From Rhodanobacteraceae bacterium (GTDB lineage Bacteria; Pseudomonadota; Gammaproteobacteria; Xanthomonadales; Rhodanobacteraceae), in the NCBI GenBank assembly GCA_030123585.1, contig CP126120.1:2171001-2235000 (forward strand): a stretch of 64,000 nt of DNA, in the 5' to 3' direction. How positions within the stretch are numbered: position 1 is the first letter of the stretch; every line of letters starts with the position of its first letter. The notes below the pieces were generated by a model. The model did not search any database and had not been told where the DNA came from. It saw nothing but the letters and a program-made list of their open reading frames with translations. The position numbers and the translations under genes are program-made. Positions 9,360 through 17,980 of the stretch are shown one piece after another.

Positions 9360-10476
9360 GTAAACTCACCAGCACGAACAGCAGCAGCGCGGCGCCGCCG
9401 GTGTGCGCAACCGCGATCGCCAGCGGCAGGCCCAGCATCACGTTGCTGATGCCCAGCCCGACCTGTACGAGCAGCAGGATCGCCAGCGCGACACCATGCC
9501 AGCGCAGTCCCGCGCGGCCCGTCCGGTGTGAAAGCCACGCGAGGTACACGAACACCACCAGCGCGCCGAAGCGATGCACCATCTGGATCGCGGTGCGTGA
9601 AGCGGCGTCGAGGATGCCGCCCTGGAAATCCACGCCGATCCCGCGCCACAGGATGAAGCCCTGGTGGAAATCCATCGCCGGCCACCATTGGCCGAGGCAG
9701 GTCGGAAATGCCGAACCGCCGATGCCGCAGGCCAGCGCCGCGTAGTTGGACGAGGTCCAGCCGCCCAGGAAGATCTGGCAGGACAACAGCGCCACGCCGA
9801 TCGCTACGGCCGCAAACAAACCCTTCTGCCTCCCCTGCGGGGGAACGGGAGACAGCGACAACCGCCACGCGATCCACGCCAGCAACGCGAAGGTCGCCAT
9901 GCCGCCCAACAAATGACCCGACACCACGATGGGTTTCAGCAGCCAGGTCACCGTCCACATCCCAAGCAACGCCTGGAAGCAGACCACCGCCAGCGCCAGC
10001 ACCGCAATCCTTCGCCAATCGCCGCCGCGCCAGAACACCGCGACGCCCAGCAACAGCGCTTCGCCGATCGCTGCCGCCACGCTGGAGGCCACGTAGTCCT
10101 GCGCCATGTACAGCGGTATGCCGACACCGATCAGGACCACCGCCGCGATCACGAGGCCGAACCGCCGCCGGGTCGCGAAGGTCGCGGCCAGTGCCTCGGC
10201 CAGCACCAGCATCCCGAGCGTGCCGGCCAGGAAGCGATGGCTCTGTTCGCGCCAGGCCTTGTGGGTTTCGACCGGACGGTTCGGGAACGCCTGGTCGGCC
10301 TTCGCCACCGCGGCCGGCTTCACCGGCCAGGTGATGCGCCCGTAGCACGTCGGCCAGTCCGGACACGACAGGCCGGCGTTGGACAGGCGCACGAACGCGC
10401 CGAACACGATCACGCAAAACGCGAACACGCAGGCGATCCACGCCAGCGCGCGCAACGGCCCGGACATCGCCTGCAT
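9274..10476 (-). CDS. ctaA: Heme A synthase (COX15/CtaA family)
   Basis: A 400-residue, eight-helix membrane protein that oxidises heme O to heme A. The N-terminal family segment (V-R-L-S-N-A-G-L-S-C-P-D-W-P) and the later His-containing segments (S-H-R-F, D-F-H-Q-G-F, H-R-F-G-A) are visible. It overlaps the preceding gene by one base. Anomaly: the C-terminal residues after L-V-S-L-L-V-R are encoded inside dispersed repeat copy B, so the native tail has been replaced by repeat-derived sequence ending P-G-R-A. This is after the last membrane helix and probably harmless. Confidence 0.93.
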   Translation of the reverse strand: MQAMSGPLRALAWIACVFAFCVIVFGAFVRLSNAGLSCPDWPTCYGRITWPVKPAAVAKADQAFPNRPVETHKAWREQSHRFLAGTLGMLVLAEALAATFATRRRFGLVIAAVVLIGVGIPLYMAQDYVASSVAAAIGEALLLGVAVFWRGGDWRRIAVLALAVVCFQALLGMWTVTWLLKPIVVSGHLLGGMATFALLAWIAWRLSLSPVPPQGRQKGLFAAVAIGVALLSCQIFLGGWTSSNYAALACGIGGSAFPTCLGQWWPAMDFHQGFILWRGIGVDFQGGILDAASRTAIQMVHRFGALVVFVYLAWLSHRTGRAGLRWHGVALAILLLVQVGLGISNVMLGLPLAIAVAHTGGAALLLFVLVSLLVRSSLIAASPEVAASVDVVKSWIPGRA

Positions 10477-11024
10477 CAGCGCACCACCTTCTTCAGGTCG
10501 CGGCGCAAGCCTTCCGCATCGAAGTTCGCGGGGTAGCGGGTCAGCGCCTCGCCCTTCGGCGACACCAGCACCGCGCTCACCGAATCACGCGCATGCGCGC
10601 GCAAATCGTCCAGCTCATGCGAAGCGGTGCCCGCGAGCGTCCACACCGCGGCGAAACCTTGCGACGCCGGGCCCGACGGCGGATCGCCCAGGTACAGCAG
10701 GAGCAGCTTGTCGGTCTGCTTGCCCAGCGTGATCTGCGCGCGATGCGCGAGGTCGAGCTGGCGCAGGCAACGTTCGGCGCAATCCGGCCCAGGCAGTGCG
10801 ACCAGCGTCCACACGCCGTCGTGGTTGCTCCACGAAAACGTCCGGCCGTCCGCAAGCTTGACCGGCACGGATGCGAGATCGCGTTCGGGCCGGATCGGCT
10901 GGCCGTAGCTGCGGCCGCGCGGCGTCCAGCCGGCCAGCGTCAGCAGCATGGCCGCGATGACCGGGGCCGCGAAGATCGCCGCGATCAGCGCCGCCTGCAG
11001 GCGGCGGCGGTTGCGCAAGTCCAT
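10476..11024 (-). CDS. Single-helix membrane protein of the SURF1-ctaA interval, SCO/thioredoxin-like
   Basis: 182 residues with one N-terminal membrane helix (A-L-I-A-A-I-F-A-A-P-V-I-A) and a periplasmic domain. The domain reads like a degenerate SCO/thioredoxin fold: D-G-V-W-T-L-V-A-L-P followed by C-A-E-R-C, then S-A-V-L-V-S-P-K-G-E. An uncharacterised protein of this kind usually sits between SURF1 and ctaA in proteobacterial cox clusters. Six bases separate it from the SURF1 stop and it overlaps the ctaA start by one base, so translation is coupled. A role in copper or redox handling during oxidase assembly is inference. Confidence 0.75.
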   Translation of the reverse strand: MDLRNRRRLQAALIAAIFAAPVIAAMLLTLAGWTPRGRSYGQPIRPERDLASVPVKLADGRTFSWSNHDGVWTLVALPGPDCAERCLRQLDLAHRAQITLGKQTDKLLLLYLGDPPSGPASQGFAAVWTLAGTASHELDDLRAHARDSVSAVLVSPKGEALTRYPANFDAEGLRRDLKKVVR

Positions 11025-11030
11025 CGGTTG

Positions 11031-11780
11031 CTATTCCTCTTCGTTGTCGGTGGCGGCATCGTCGCGCTTCACGCGATGCAGCACGAAAAACATCACGATC
11101 GCCGCGAGCGCGAACGTGAACCACTGCAGCGCATAGGCGCGGTGGCGCGCTGGCGGCATCACGTTGGCCGTCCAGCTCCGGATGTACGCGCTGTGCGGAT
11201 CGGGATCCAGCAACAGTACATGCGGATAGACGGGGCGATCCAGATCGGCCGCGATCTGCCGGGTGTCGATCCAGGTCACCAGCTTGGGCCAGGTCTTTTC
11301 GCGCGGCAGCGGATTGCCGCCCAGCTTGAGGCCCGGCAGCGGCGGCGGTGCGTAGATGCCGGTCAGCCTGACGGCGTGGTCGGGAATCGGCGGCAAATCG
11401 GGCAGGCTGGTCGAGTCCGGACCCATCCTGGCGAGGAAGCCCAGGTTCACCAGCAGGGTGCGCAGCGAGCCGTCCGGCAGGAACGGCACGAACACCATCA
11501 CGCCCAGCCGGCCCGAACGCATCTGGTCGTCCAGCATGTACACCCGCCGGCCATCCAGCCGCCCCGTGACTTCGACGTGCGGATAGGCATCGGGCTGCTT
11601 GCCGGCCACCGCGTCGGCGAGGCTGACCAGCGGCGCCGTCGCGGCGCGATCGAAACGCGACAGCACGGTTTCCTTGTACGCCGCGCGTTGGAGTTGCCAC
11701 ACACCCAGCGCGCAGAACGCCGCGATGCCGAAGATCGTCAACGCCACCGCGAACACGCTGGGACGACGCAGCCGCATCAT
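11031..11780 (-). CDS. SURF1-family oxidase assembly protein
   Basis: A 249-residue protein with one membrane helix at each end (F-A-V-A-L-T-I-F-G-I near the N-terminus, W-F-T-F-A-L-A-A-I-V near the C-terminus) and the family motif G-V-W-Q-L-Q-R-A. SURF1 helps place heme A in subunit I. The frame is open far upstream, but the ATG at 11780 is chosen because it gives the family N-terminus (M-M-R-L-R-R-P); the upstream part overlaps other genes. The C-terminus ends in an acidic tail. Divergent from the DUF2909 gene with 66 bases between starts. Confidence 0.92.
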   Translation of the reverse strand: MMRLRRPSVFAVALTIFGIAAFCALGVWQLQRAAYKETVLSRFDRAATAPLVSLADAVAGKQPDAYPHVEVTGRLDGRRVYMLDDQMRSGRLGVMVFVPFLPDGSLRTLLVNLGFLARMGPDSTSLPDLPPIPDHAVRLTGIYAPPPLPGLKLGGNPLPREKTWPKLVTWIDTRQIAADLDRPVYPHVLLLDPDPHSAYIRSWTANVMPPARHRAYALQWFTFALAAIVMFFVLHRVKRDDAATDNEEE

Positions 11781-11846
11781 GCCGCGCGCACCGGCCGGCC
11801 GGCCGGCCGCAACGTTATACTCGGCGTTTCCGCGCGCGTGAAACCC

Positions 11847-12071
11847 ATGTCGTTCGCCACCGTATACAAGGCTGTGCTGGTCATCGTGTTTCTGGTGGTG
11901 ATTTTCGAACTGGGTCAGGCGCTGTATTTCATGATGACCGATCGCACCGGCAGCAACCGCACGGTGTGGGCGCTGACGCGGCGCGTCGCATTCTCGATCC
12001 TGCTGTTCGTCCTGATCGTGATCGGCATCGTCACCGGCATCCTGCACCCGCACGGGATTTACGTGCGTTGA
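11847..12071 (+). CDS. DUF2909 twin-transmembrane protein
   Basis: A 74-residue protein made of two membrane helices (A-V-L-V-I-V-F-L-V-V-I-F and I-L-L-F-V-L-I-V-I-G-I) joined by a short loop with T-D-R-T-G-S. DUF2909 proteins are regular members of cox clusters next to SURF1 and have no assigned biochemical role. Here the gene points away from SURF1, on the opposite strand to all cox genes. ATG at 11847 is the start that gives the family N-terminus. Confidence 0.85.
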   Translation: MSFATVYKAVLVIVFLVVIFELGQALYFMMTDRTGSNRTVWALTRRVAFSILLFVLIVIGIVTGILHPHGIYVR

Positions 12072-12195
12072 GAGCCGGTCCGGGAACTCGGCAGGAACTG
12101 CTGATTGTAGCGGACCGTGGCAGCAAACCGATGATCCCGCGCCTGGAAAGCCGACCCGCGACCCGGAGAAAGCGCAGATCGGCGTGGCGCGCGCA

Positions 12196-14010
12196 TTACC
12201 TGGCAGGCTGTGCGCCGGATGCTCCGCTGGCCGGAGACGCGGCCGGCGGAACCAGGCCGAGCCTGGCGGCACGCGTGTCGATTGCCTTGTCGAGCGAACG
12301 CGCCGTCGCCAATTCGGCCTTGCCGGCATCCGTCCGGCCGCTGTGCATTTCGGCCAGGCCCAGGCCGTAATGCGACCACGCCGCGTGCGGCGATTGCGCG
12401 AGCGCCTGCTGATACGCCTTGATCGCATCGGCGTAGTGTCCCATCCGCAGATACACCATGCCGAGACTGTCCAGATACGCCGCGAGGTCACCGTCGCGTT
12501 TGATGGCATCGCGGCAATCGTGCAACGCATCGTCCAGCGCCTGGTTGGCCAGGGCGCGCGCCCAGCAGCGCTCGTTGAGCGCGCTGCCGAGCAACGAGTC
12601 GTCCCTGTGTGCGCGAATCCACGCGTCCAGCAATGGCACGGCAGCGGCCGGCTCGTCGATGTCGATATAGAGCGATGCAATGGCTCGGGACTGCATCGAA
12701 GCGGCCGGCGCGAGCGGTTGCGCCGCCGCGAGATCCGCCGCGGCGCCGGCATCGTCCTTGTTCCGGTGCCGGAGCGATGCGCGCAGCAACAGTGCATCGA
12801 GATTTTTCGGATCGAGGGTCAGCGCCTTGTCCAGGTCGTCCAGCGCCGCTGCGGGCTGTTTCCGGTCGAGCAGGATGCGGGCGCGTGTCAGATGCTCATC
12901 CGCATTGCCCGGATCCAGCCGGATCGCCGCATCCAGATCGGAAAGCGCATTCGCGAGTTCGCCGCGCGCCAGGCGCGCCTGGCCGCGCAACGCATAATCG
13001 GCCGCCGTCTTCGGTTCGCCACCCGCCTCGTTCGCTGCGGCCGTCTCGTGCGCGCCGATCGAGGCGGTGTCCAGCGAAAACACGCGGCCGCCGTTGTACG
13101 TGAAATAGAGCTTGCGCTGGCTGTTGGCGATGTACATGTGATGGGCCAGCATGAAATCGACGCCCAGCACCATGTCGGTCTCGCCATCGCCGAAATTGCC
13201 GTCCATCACCAGCATCTCGCTGTGCTGGATCGTTTCGGTGCCGACCGAGAACGTGGCGATGGGCACGATCCACGATTGATACGTCCTGGCGCCGACGCCG
13301 CGGATGCGGCCGCCCGGCTTCACGCCCGGCCCTTTCAGGTCGATGCCCACGCGTTCGGCGGCCCGGCGGTCAAGCAAGGTGGCGGCGGCGCCGCTGTCCA
13401 GCAAGGCGCGAACCGTTTTACCATCGATCGTCACGTCGACGAAACTGCGCCGGTCGTTCCGGTTGTAGGAGGGCCGCAAGTCGGCAACGTTGTAGCTGCC
13501 GCCTTGCTTGATCCAATAGGCCAGCGCCGACTTGCGGCAGCCATCCGGTTTGAACAGCGTGACCTTGCCGTGCGCGAGGTCGATTTCGAGATCCGCGAAA
13601 TCGAGCAGGTTGGCGCCCAGCGATCCTTCGCCCGCATCCGACCCACCCACCACGAAATCGACGTGGTGCAAATCCGTATCGAGGATGCCGAAGTCCTTGA
13701 CCTTGGCGATCTCAGCAAAGGCAGAGCCGCCGATCCCGCCCATGCGGAATCCGAACGGCGCGGGGAAAGGCTTCAGTCCCAGCGCATCGGCATTGGCGCG
13801 CGACATGAAGCTGAACCATGCGCCGGTGTCGATCGCGAAGCGCGTCACCGCGCCATTGACCTTGACGAGCGTGGTGGGCCGCTCGCCGATCATCTCGACG
13901 GACAGCGTGCCGTATTTGGCCAGCGTGCATTCGCCGGCTCGCGCAGGACCTGCGCAGGCAAGCAGCGCGCAAGCGCCCAGTCCAAGCCATCGTGACGCTC
14001 CGCGTTCCAT
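12196..14010 (-). CDS. Periplasmic protein with two retropepsin-like aspartic protease domains and TPR repeats
   Basis: 604 residues with a signal peptide ending near residue 25 (A-R-A-G-E). Two retropepsin-like units follow in tandem: one with A-I-D-T-G-A-W (Asp61) and one with L-L-D-S-G-A-A (Asp205). About residues 340-590 hold tetratricopeptide units (for example G-N-A-D-E-H-L-T-R-A-R and S-L-G-M-V-Y-L-R-M-G). A two-domain arrangement could form an intramolecular pseudo-dimer like pepsin. The second domain also contains a G-V-D-F-M-L-A-H-H segment typical of bacterial clan AA proteins. The gene interrupts the cox cluster between coxC and SURF1. Substrate and function are unknown; the TPRs suggest a protein partner. 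Confidence 0.85.
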   Translation of the reverse strand: MERGASRWLGLGACALLACAGPARAGECTLAKYGTLSVEMIGERPTTLVKVNGAVTRFAIDTGAWFSFMSRANADALGLKPFPAPFGFRMGGIGGSAFAEIAKVKDFGILDTDLHHVDFVVGGSDAGEGSLGANLLDFADLEIDLAHGKVTLFKPDGCRKSALAYWIKQGGSYNVADLRPSYNRNDRRSFVDVTIDGKTVRALLDSGAAATLLDRRAAERVGIDLKGPGVKPGGRIRGVGARTYQSWIVPIATFSVGTETIQHSEMLVMDGNFGDGETDMVLGVDFMLAHHMYIANSQRKLYFTYNGGRVFSLDTASIGAHETAAANEAGGEPKTAADYALRGQARLARGELANALSDLDAAIRLDPGNADEHLTRARILLDRKQPAAALDDLDKALTLDPKNLDALLLRASLRHRNKDDAGAAADLAAAQPLAPAASMQSRAIASLYIDIDEPAAAVPLLDAWIRAHRDDSLLGSALNERCWARALANQALDDALHDCRDAIKRDGDLAAYLDSLGMVYLRMGHYADAIKAYQQALAQSPHAAWSHYGLGLAEMHSGRTDAGKAELATARSLDKAIDTRAARLGLVPPAASPASGASGAQPAR

Positions 14011-14072
14011 CGAGCCCCCGCGCCGTCGGCGGCCGTGCCTGATTCAACGAGAGACCATTTCCAAACGCATGA

Positions 14073-14099
14073 AACCCTTCTCCTTCCGGAGAGGGATTT
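14073..14099 (-). terminator. Possible terminator after coxC
   Basis: An imperfect hairpin: AAACCCTTCTCC and GGAGAGGGATTT around a TTCC loop, with two bulged bases. On the - strand it ends in TTTC. It lies between the coxC stop and the start of the aspartic-protease/TPR gene, where the cox structural operon could end. Confidence 0.35.
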
Positions 14100-14153
14100 C
14101 AAGATCGATGCCAGGCGACCCGCACGAAGATGAAACGGTCCCGCGGCACGAAA

Positions 14154-15029
14154 CTACAGGATGTACACGAACAGGAACAGGCACAGCCAGATCACGTCCA
14201 CGAAGTGCCAGTACCACGACACCGCCTCGAACGCGAAATGGTTCTGCGGGGTGAAGTGTCCGCGCACGCAACGCAGCCACATCACGCACAGCATGATGGT
14301 GCCCAGCGTGACATGCAGCCCGTGGAAGCCGGTGAGGATGTAGAACGTCGCGCCGTAGATGCCGGTGTGCAGCGTCATGTTGAGGTGGACGTAGGACTCC
14401 CAGTATTCGTGCGCCTGCAGGCCGAGGAAGGTCACGCCCAGCAGGATGGTGAGGCCGAGGAAGCCGATCAGGCGCTTGCGGTTGCCCGCGCGCAGCGCGT
14501 GGTGCGCGATCGTCACGGTGACGCTGGACGACAGCAGCAGCAGCGTGTTGACCAACGGGATGCCCCACGGCGAGGTCGAGGTGAACGCGCCGCCCACCGC
14601 TTCCGGGCCGTTGGTCGGCCACGCCGCCGAAAAGCCCTGCCAGATGAAGCCGTTGGTCAGCACACCCTTGTCGCCGAGGCCGCCCAGCCACGGCACCACG
14701 AAGGTGCGGATGTAGAACAGGCCGCCGAAGAACGCGGCGAAGAAGAACACCTCGGAGAAGATGAACCAGGTCATCCCCATCCGGAACGAAGTGTCGACCT
14801 GCGAGTTGAAGGTGCCCTTCATCGACTCGCGGATCACGTTGCCGAACCAGCCGAACATCATCCCGATGATGGTCAGCGCCCCCACGGTCAGGATGATCTT
14901 GCCCCACATGTCGTGGCCGTTGAGCCAGTTCGCTGCGCCCACCATGAACAGGAACATCCCGATCGTCGCGATGATCGGCCAGCGGCTGCCGTGCGGGACG
15001 TAATAGACGTTGGCGTCAGGTTGGCTCAT
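14154..15029 (-). CDS. coxC: Cytochrome c oxidase subunit III
   Basis: A 291-residue, seven-helix membrane protein. Typical subunit III segments are visible: F-I-F-S-E-V-F-F-F-A-A-F-F near residue 90, H-E-Y-W-E-S, and the C-terminal F-E-A-V-S-W-Y-W-H-F-V-D-V-I-W. Subunit III stabilises the aa3 core and supports proton uptake. Downstream of coxA and the 59-residue gene on the same strand, with a gap of 43 bases. Confidence 0.96.
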   Translation of the reverse strand: MSQPDANVYYVPHGSRWPIIATIGMFLFMVGAANWLNGHDMWGKIILTVGALTIIGMMFGWFGNVIRESMKGTFNSQVDTSFRMGMTWFIFSEVFFFAAFFGGLFYIRTFVVPWLGGLGDKGVLTNGFIWQGFSAAWPTNGPEAVGGAFTSTSPWGIPLVNTLLLLSSSVTVTIAHHALRAGNRKRLIGFLGLTILLGVTFLGLQAHEYWESYVHLNMTLHTGIYGATFYILTGFHGLHVTLGTIMLCVMWLRCVRGHFTPQNHFAFEAVSWYWHFVDVIWLCLFLFVYIL

Positions 15030-15072
15030 GTCGTGGATTCCGGTGTAGGGCTGGCGTAACGATATCGCAAGA

Positions 15073-15252
15073 TCAGCGTGGGGGGACCCAGTTGGGGATG
15101 CCGACGAAATGTCCCTGCACGAGGCTGGCGACGAAAAACGCGATCACGATCGCGGTGATGATCCAGGCCGTGCGCCGCGCGCCGGCCTTGCGGCGGGCGA
15201 GGTCATCCTGGGCTGTCTGTTTCGCATCAACTCGTTGCTGTGTTCGAAACAT
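15073..15252 (-). CDS. Small (59-residue) membrane protein between coxA and coxC
   Basis: Read directly from the sequence: ATG at 15252, stop at 15075-15073. The N-terminal half is hydrophilic and basic (A-R-R-K-A-G-A-R-R), followed by one helix (A-W-I-I-T-A-I-V-I-A-F-F-V-A-S) and a short tail ending N-W-V-P-P-R. Small single-helix proteins of this shape occur in cox clusters just after coxA and are annotated as small oxidase assembly proteins; the exact family is not certain. Its start codon lies in the left end of dispersed repeat copy C, so the present translation start may have been shaped by the repeat. Co-directional with coxA and coxC. Confidence 0.7.
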   Translation of the reverse strand: MFRTQQRVDAKQTAQDDLARRKAGARRTAWIITAIVIAFFVASLVQGHFVGIPNWVPPR

Positions 15253-15359
15253 GCTTTCGTGAAAAGTCAGGACAGGGATGTCCGAGTTGGTGTTGCTATT
15301 GCGGATGACTGTTCGCGTACCGTCGTCTCATTGCGCAGCAATCAGGGACGATTGCACAA
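15245..15359 (+). repeat. Dispersed repeat, copy C (between coxA and the small gene)
   Basis: The left end is diverged (CGAAACATGCTTTCGTG before AAAAGTCAGGACAGGG). The right end is well conserved (AATCAGGGACGATTGCAC). At 115 bp it is about 25 bases shorter than copies A and B in the middle. It fills most of the space between the coxA stop and the 59-residue gene. Confidence 0.72.
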
Positions 15360-15383
15360 ATATGTTCATGTACGACCGCACAA

Positions 15384-16994
15384 TCAATGGTTCACGTCGC
15401 CATGCGCAAGCTGGCTGTCGTCGATCACCGGCGGCACCGTGAAGCTGTGGTGCGGCGCGGGCGACGGCAGCGTCCACTCCAGCCCGTGGGCGTGTTCCCA
15501 CACCCGCGCGCCGGCCTTGGCCTTGGAGAAGAACACGTTGTGGATCACCACCCCGACGAAGATCAGCTGGGTCGCGCCGAACCAGAAGCCGCCGATCGAG
15601 GACACCATGTTCCAGTCCGCGAACGCGACGTTGTAGTCGGGGATGCGGCGCGGCATGCCGGCGAAGCCGAGGAACTGCTGCGGGAAGAACAGCACGTTCA
15701 CCGAGATCACGCTGGACCAGAAGTGCAGCTTGGCCCAGAAGTTGGAGTACATGTGGCCCGTCCACTTGGGCAGCCAGTAGTACACCGCGCCGATGATCGA
15801 GAACAGCGCGCCGCCCACCAGCACGTAGTGGAAGTGCGCGACGATGAAGTAGGTGCCGTAGTACTGGAAGTCGGCCGGCACCAGCGCCATCATCACGCCG
15901 GAGAAGCCGCCGATCGAGAACAGCACGATGAAGCCGATCGCCCACAGCATCGGCACCTCGAAGCTGAGCGAACCCTTCCACATCGTGGTGACCCAGTTGA
16001 AGATCTTCACGCCGGTCGGCACCGCGATCAGCATGGTCGAGTACATGAAGAACACCTCGCCGCCCAGCGGGATGCCCACCGTGAACATGTGGTGCGACCA
16101 TACGATGAACGACAGGAACGCGATGCAGGCGATCGCGTACACCATCGCCTTGTAGCCGAACAGCGGCTTGCGCGCGAAGGTCGGCACGATCTCCGAGATG
16201 ATCCCGAACGCGGGCAGGATCATGATGTACACCTCGGGGTGCCCGAAGAACCAGAACACGTGCTGGTACATCACCGGGTCGCCGCCGGCCGCGGCGTTGA
16301 AGAAGTTGGTGCCGAAGAAGCGGTCGAACAGCATCATCGTCACCGCGCCGGCCAGCACCGGCATCACCGCGATCACCAGGAACGAGGTGATCAGCCACGA
16401 CCAGCAGAACATCGGCATCTTCAGCAGGTCGAGCCCCGGCGCGCGCAGGTTGAGGATCGTCGCGATGATGTTGATCGAGCCGAGGATCGAGGAAATACCC
16501 ATCAGGTGGATCGCGAAGATCATGAACGCGATCGACTCGCCGCCCTGCAGCACCACCGGCGGATACATCGTCCAGCCCGCGGCCGGCGCGCCGCCCGGCA
16601 TGAAGAAGGTCGAAAGCAGCAGCACGAACGCGAACGGCAGGATCCAGAACGACAGGTTGTTGAGGCGCGGCAGGGCCATGTCCGGCGCGCCGATCTGCAT
16701 CGGGATCATCCAGTTCGCAAGGCCCACGAAGGACGGCATGATCACGCCGAAGATCATCACGAGCCCATGCATCGAGGTGAGCTCATTGAAGAAGTAGGGC
16801 TGCATCAACTGCATGCCCGGCTTGAACAGCTCGGCACGGATCAGCATCGCCATGCCGCCGCCCACGAACAGCATCAGGAACGAGAACGACAGGTACAGCG
16901 TGCCGATGTCCTTGTGGTTGGTGGACATGAACCAGCGCTCGAAGAAGCTCTGGTGGTGTTCTTCGTGATGGATGGCTTGCGCTGTGCTGGACAT
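15384..16994 (-). CDS. coxA: Cytochrome c oxidase subunit I (aa3 type)
   Basis: A 536-residue, twelve-helix heme-copper oxidase core. Heme a His in T-S-M-H-G-L-V-M-I-F, the His-Tyr pair in G-H-P-E-V-Y, the CuB histidines in W-S-H-H-M-F-T, and the heme a3/a histidines in A-H-F-H-Y-V-L-V are all visible. It reduces oxygen to water and pumps protons. Length is normal and no residue looks missing. It follows coxB with a 38-base gap. Confidence 0.97.
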   Translation of the reverse strand: MSSTAQAIHHEEHHQSFFERWFMSTNHKDIGTLYLSFSFLMLFVGGGMAMLIRAELFKPGMQLMQPYFFNELTSMHGLVMIFGVIMPSFVGLANWMIPMQIGAPDMALPRLNNLSFWILPFAFVLLLSTFFMPGGAPAAGWTMYPPVVLQGGESIAFMIFAIHLMGISSILGSINIIATILNLRAPGLDLLKMPMFCWSWLITSFLVIAVMPVLAGAVTMMLFDRFFGTNFFNAAAGGDPVMYQHVFWFFGHPEVYIMILPAFGIISEIVPTFARKPLFGYKAMVYAIACIAFLSFIVWSHHMFTVGIPLGGEVFFMYSTMLIAVPTGVKIFNWVTTMWKGSLSFEVPMLWAIGFIVLFSIGGFSGVMMALVPADFQYYGTYFIVAHFHYVLVGGALFSIIGAVYYWLPKWTGHMYSNFWAKLHFWSSVISVNVLFFPQQFLGFAGMPRRIPDYNVAFADWNMVSSIGGFWFGATQLIFVGVVIHNVFFSKAKAGARVWEHAHGLEWTLPSPAPHHSFTVPPVIDDSQLAHGDVNH

Positions 16995-17032
16995 GATGCG
17001 GATCCTCAGGGAATGCGGGTGCTACGCGACGA

Positions 17033-17956
17033 TCAACCCTTGGCCGGCTCGGGCCTGGGCGGCGTCACCTGGGCGGTGCGCGCGGCCTTGTCGAGCGCCG
17101 CGGCGTTCTGCTGCTCCGCGAGCCAGGCTTTGAACTGGTCCTTCGGCAACACCTTGACCACGATCGGCATCGCGCTGTGGTCCTGGCCGCACAGCACGTA
17201 GCACTGGCCGCGGTAGATGCCGGGCTGGTCGACCTTGGCCCACGCGTCGTTCATGATGCCGGGGATCGCATCGCGCTTGGCCGCGAAATCGGGCACCCAC
17301 CAGCCGTGGATCACGTCGTCGGCGGTGATCAGGAAGCGCACCTTGACGCCGGCCGGAATCACCAGCGGGTGGGTCACGTCGAGCAGGTAATCGTGGTAGC
17401 CGGTTTCCTTGTCCACCACGCTCCACGGGCTGATGCCGGAGTCGAGCTGGCGGGCCGTGTTGCTGTCCCAAGCCAGGCGCGACCAGATGGTCGGCACCTT
17501 GGCGATGGGCTTGCCTTCGTAGCTGATGTAGTCGTAGCGCCACAGCCACTGGTAGCCGGTGACCTTGACCGTCATCTCCGCGCCGGTGGCGTTGTACATC
17601 TCGCGGGTCAGGATGGTCGCCGGCGCCGCCAGGCCGATCAGGATCAGCACCGGCACGATGGTCCAACCCAGTTCCAGCACGGTGCTGTGGCTCCATGTGG
17701 CCGCGACCGCGCCCCTGGATTTGCGGAAGCGGACGATCGCGATGAACATCGCGCCGAACACCACGATGCCCAGCACCACGCACACCCACAGCGCGGCCAT
17801 GTGCAGATCCCAGATCTGGCGCGAGATCGGGGTGACGCCCTTGGGCAGGTTCATCTGCCATGGCACCGGATTGGCGGCGGCGGTCATCGACGCCAGCAGA
17901 GCGCCCGTGGCGGCAACCGCCCCCATGACCCGCCGCTTGCAGTTGCTGGAGCTCAT
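17033..17956 (-). CDS. coxB: Cytochrome c oxidase subunit II with CuA site
   Basis: A 307-residue protein with signal peptide, two membrane helices and a periplasmic cupredoxin domain. The CuA ligands appear as C-Y-V-L-C-G-Q-D-H-S-A-M, with the upstream His in V-I-H-G-W-W-V. No C-terminal cytochrome c domain follows, so this is an aa3-type rather than a caa3-type subunit II. The last 25 residues are Ala/Pro-rich. First oxidase subunit of the operon, directly after the DUF2244 gene (gap 24). Confidence 0.96.
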   Translation of the reverse strand: MSSSNCKRRVMGAVAATGALLASMTAAANPVPWQMNLPKGVTPISRQIWDLHMAALWVCVVLGIVVFGAMFIAIVRFRKSRGAVAATWSHSTVLELGWTIVPVLILIGLAAPATILTREMYNATGAEMTVKVTGYQWLWRYDYISYEGKPIAKVPTIWSRLAWDSNTARQLDSGISPWSVVDKETGYHDYLLDVTHPLVIPAGVKVRFLITADDVIHGWWVPDFAAKRDAIPGIMNDAWAKVDQPGIYRGQCYVLCGQDHSAMPIVVKVLPKDQFKAWLAEQQNAAALDKAARTAQVTPPRPEPAKG

Positions 17957-17980
17957 CGTCTTGGCACCCCGTAGGTCTTT

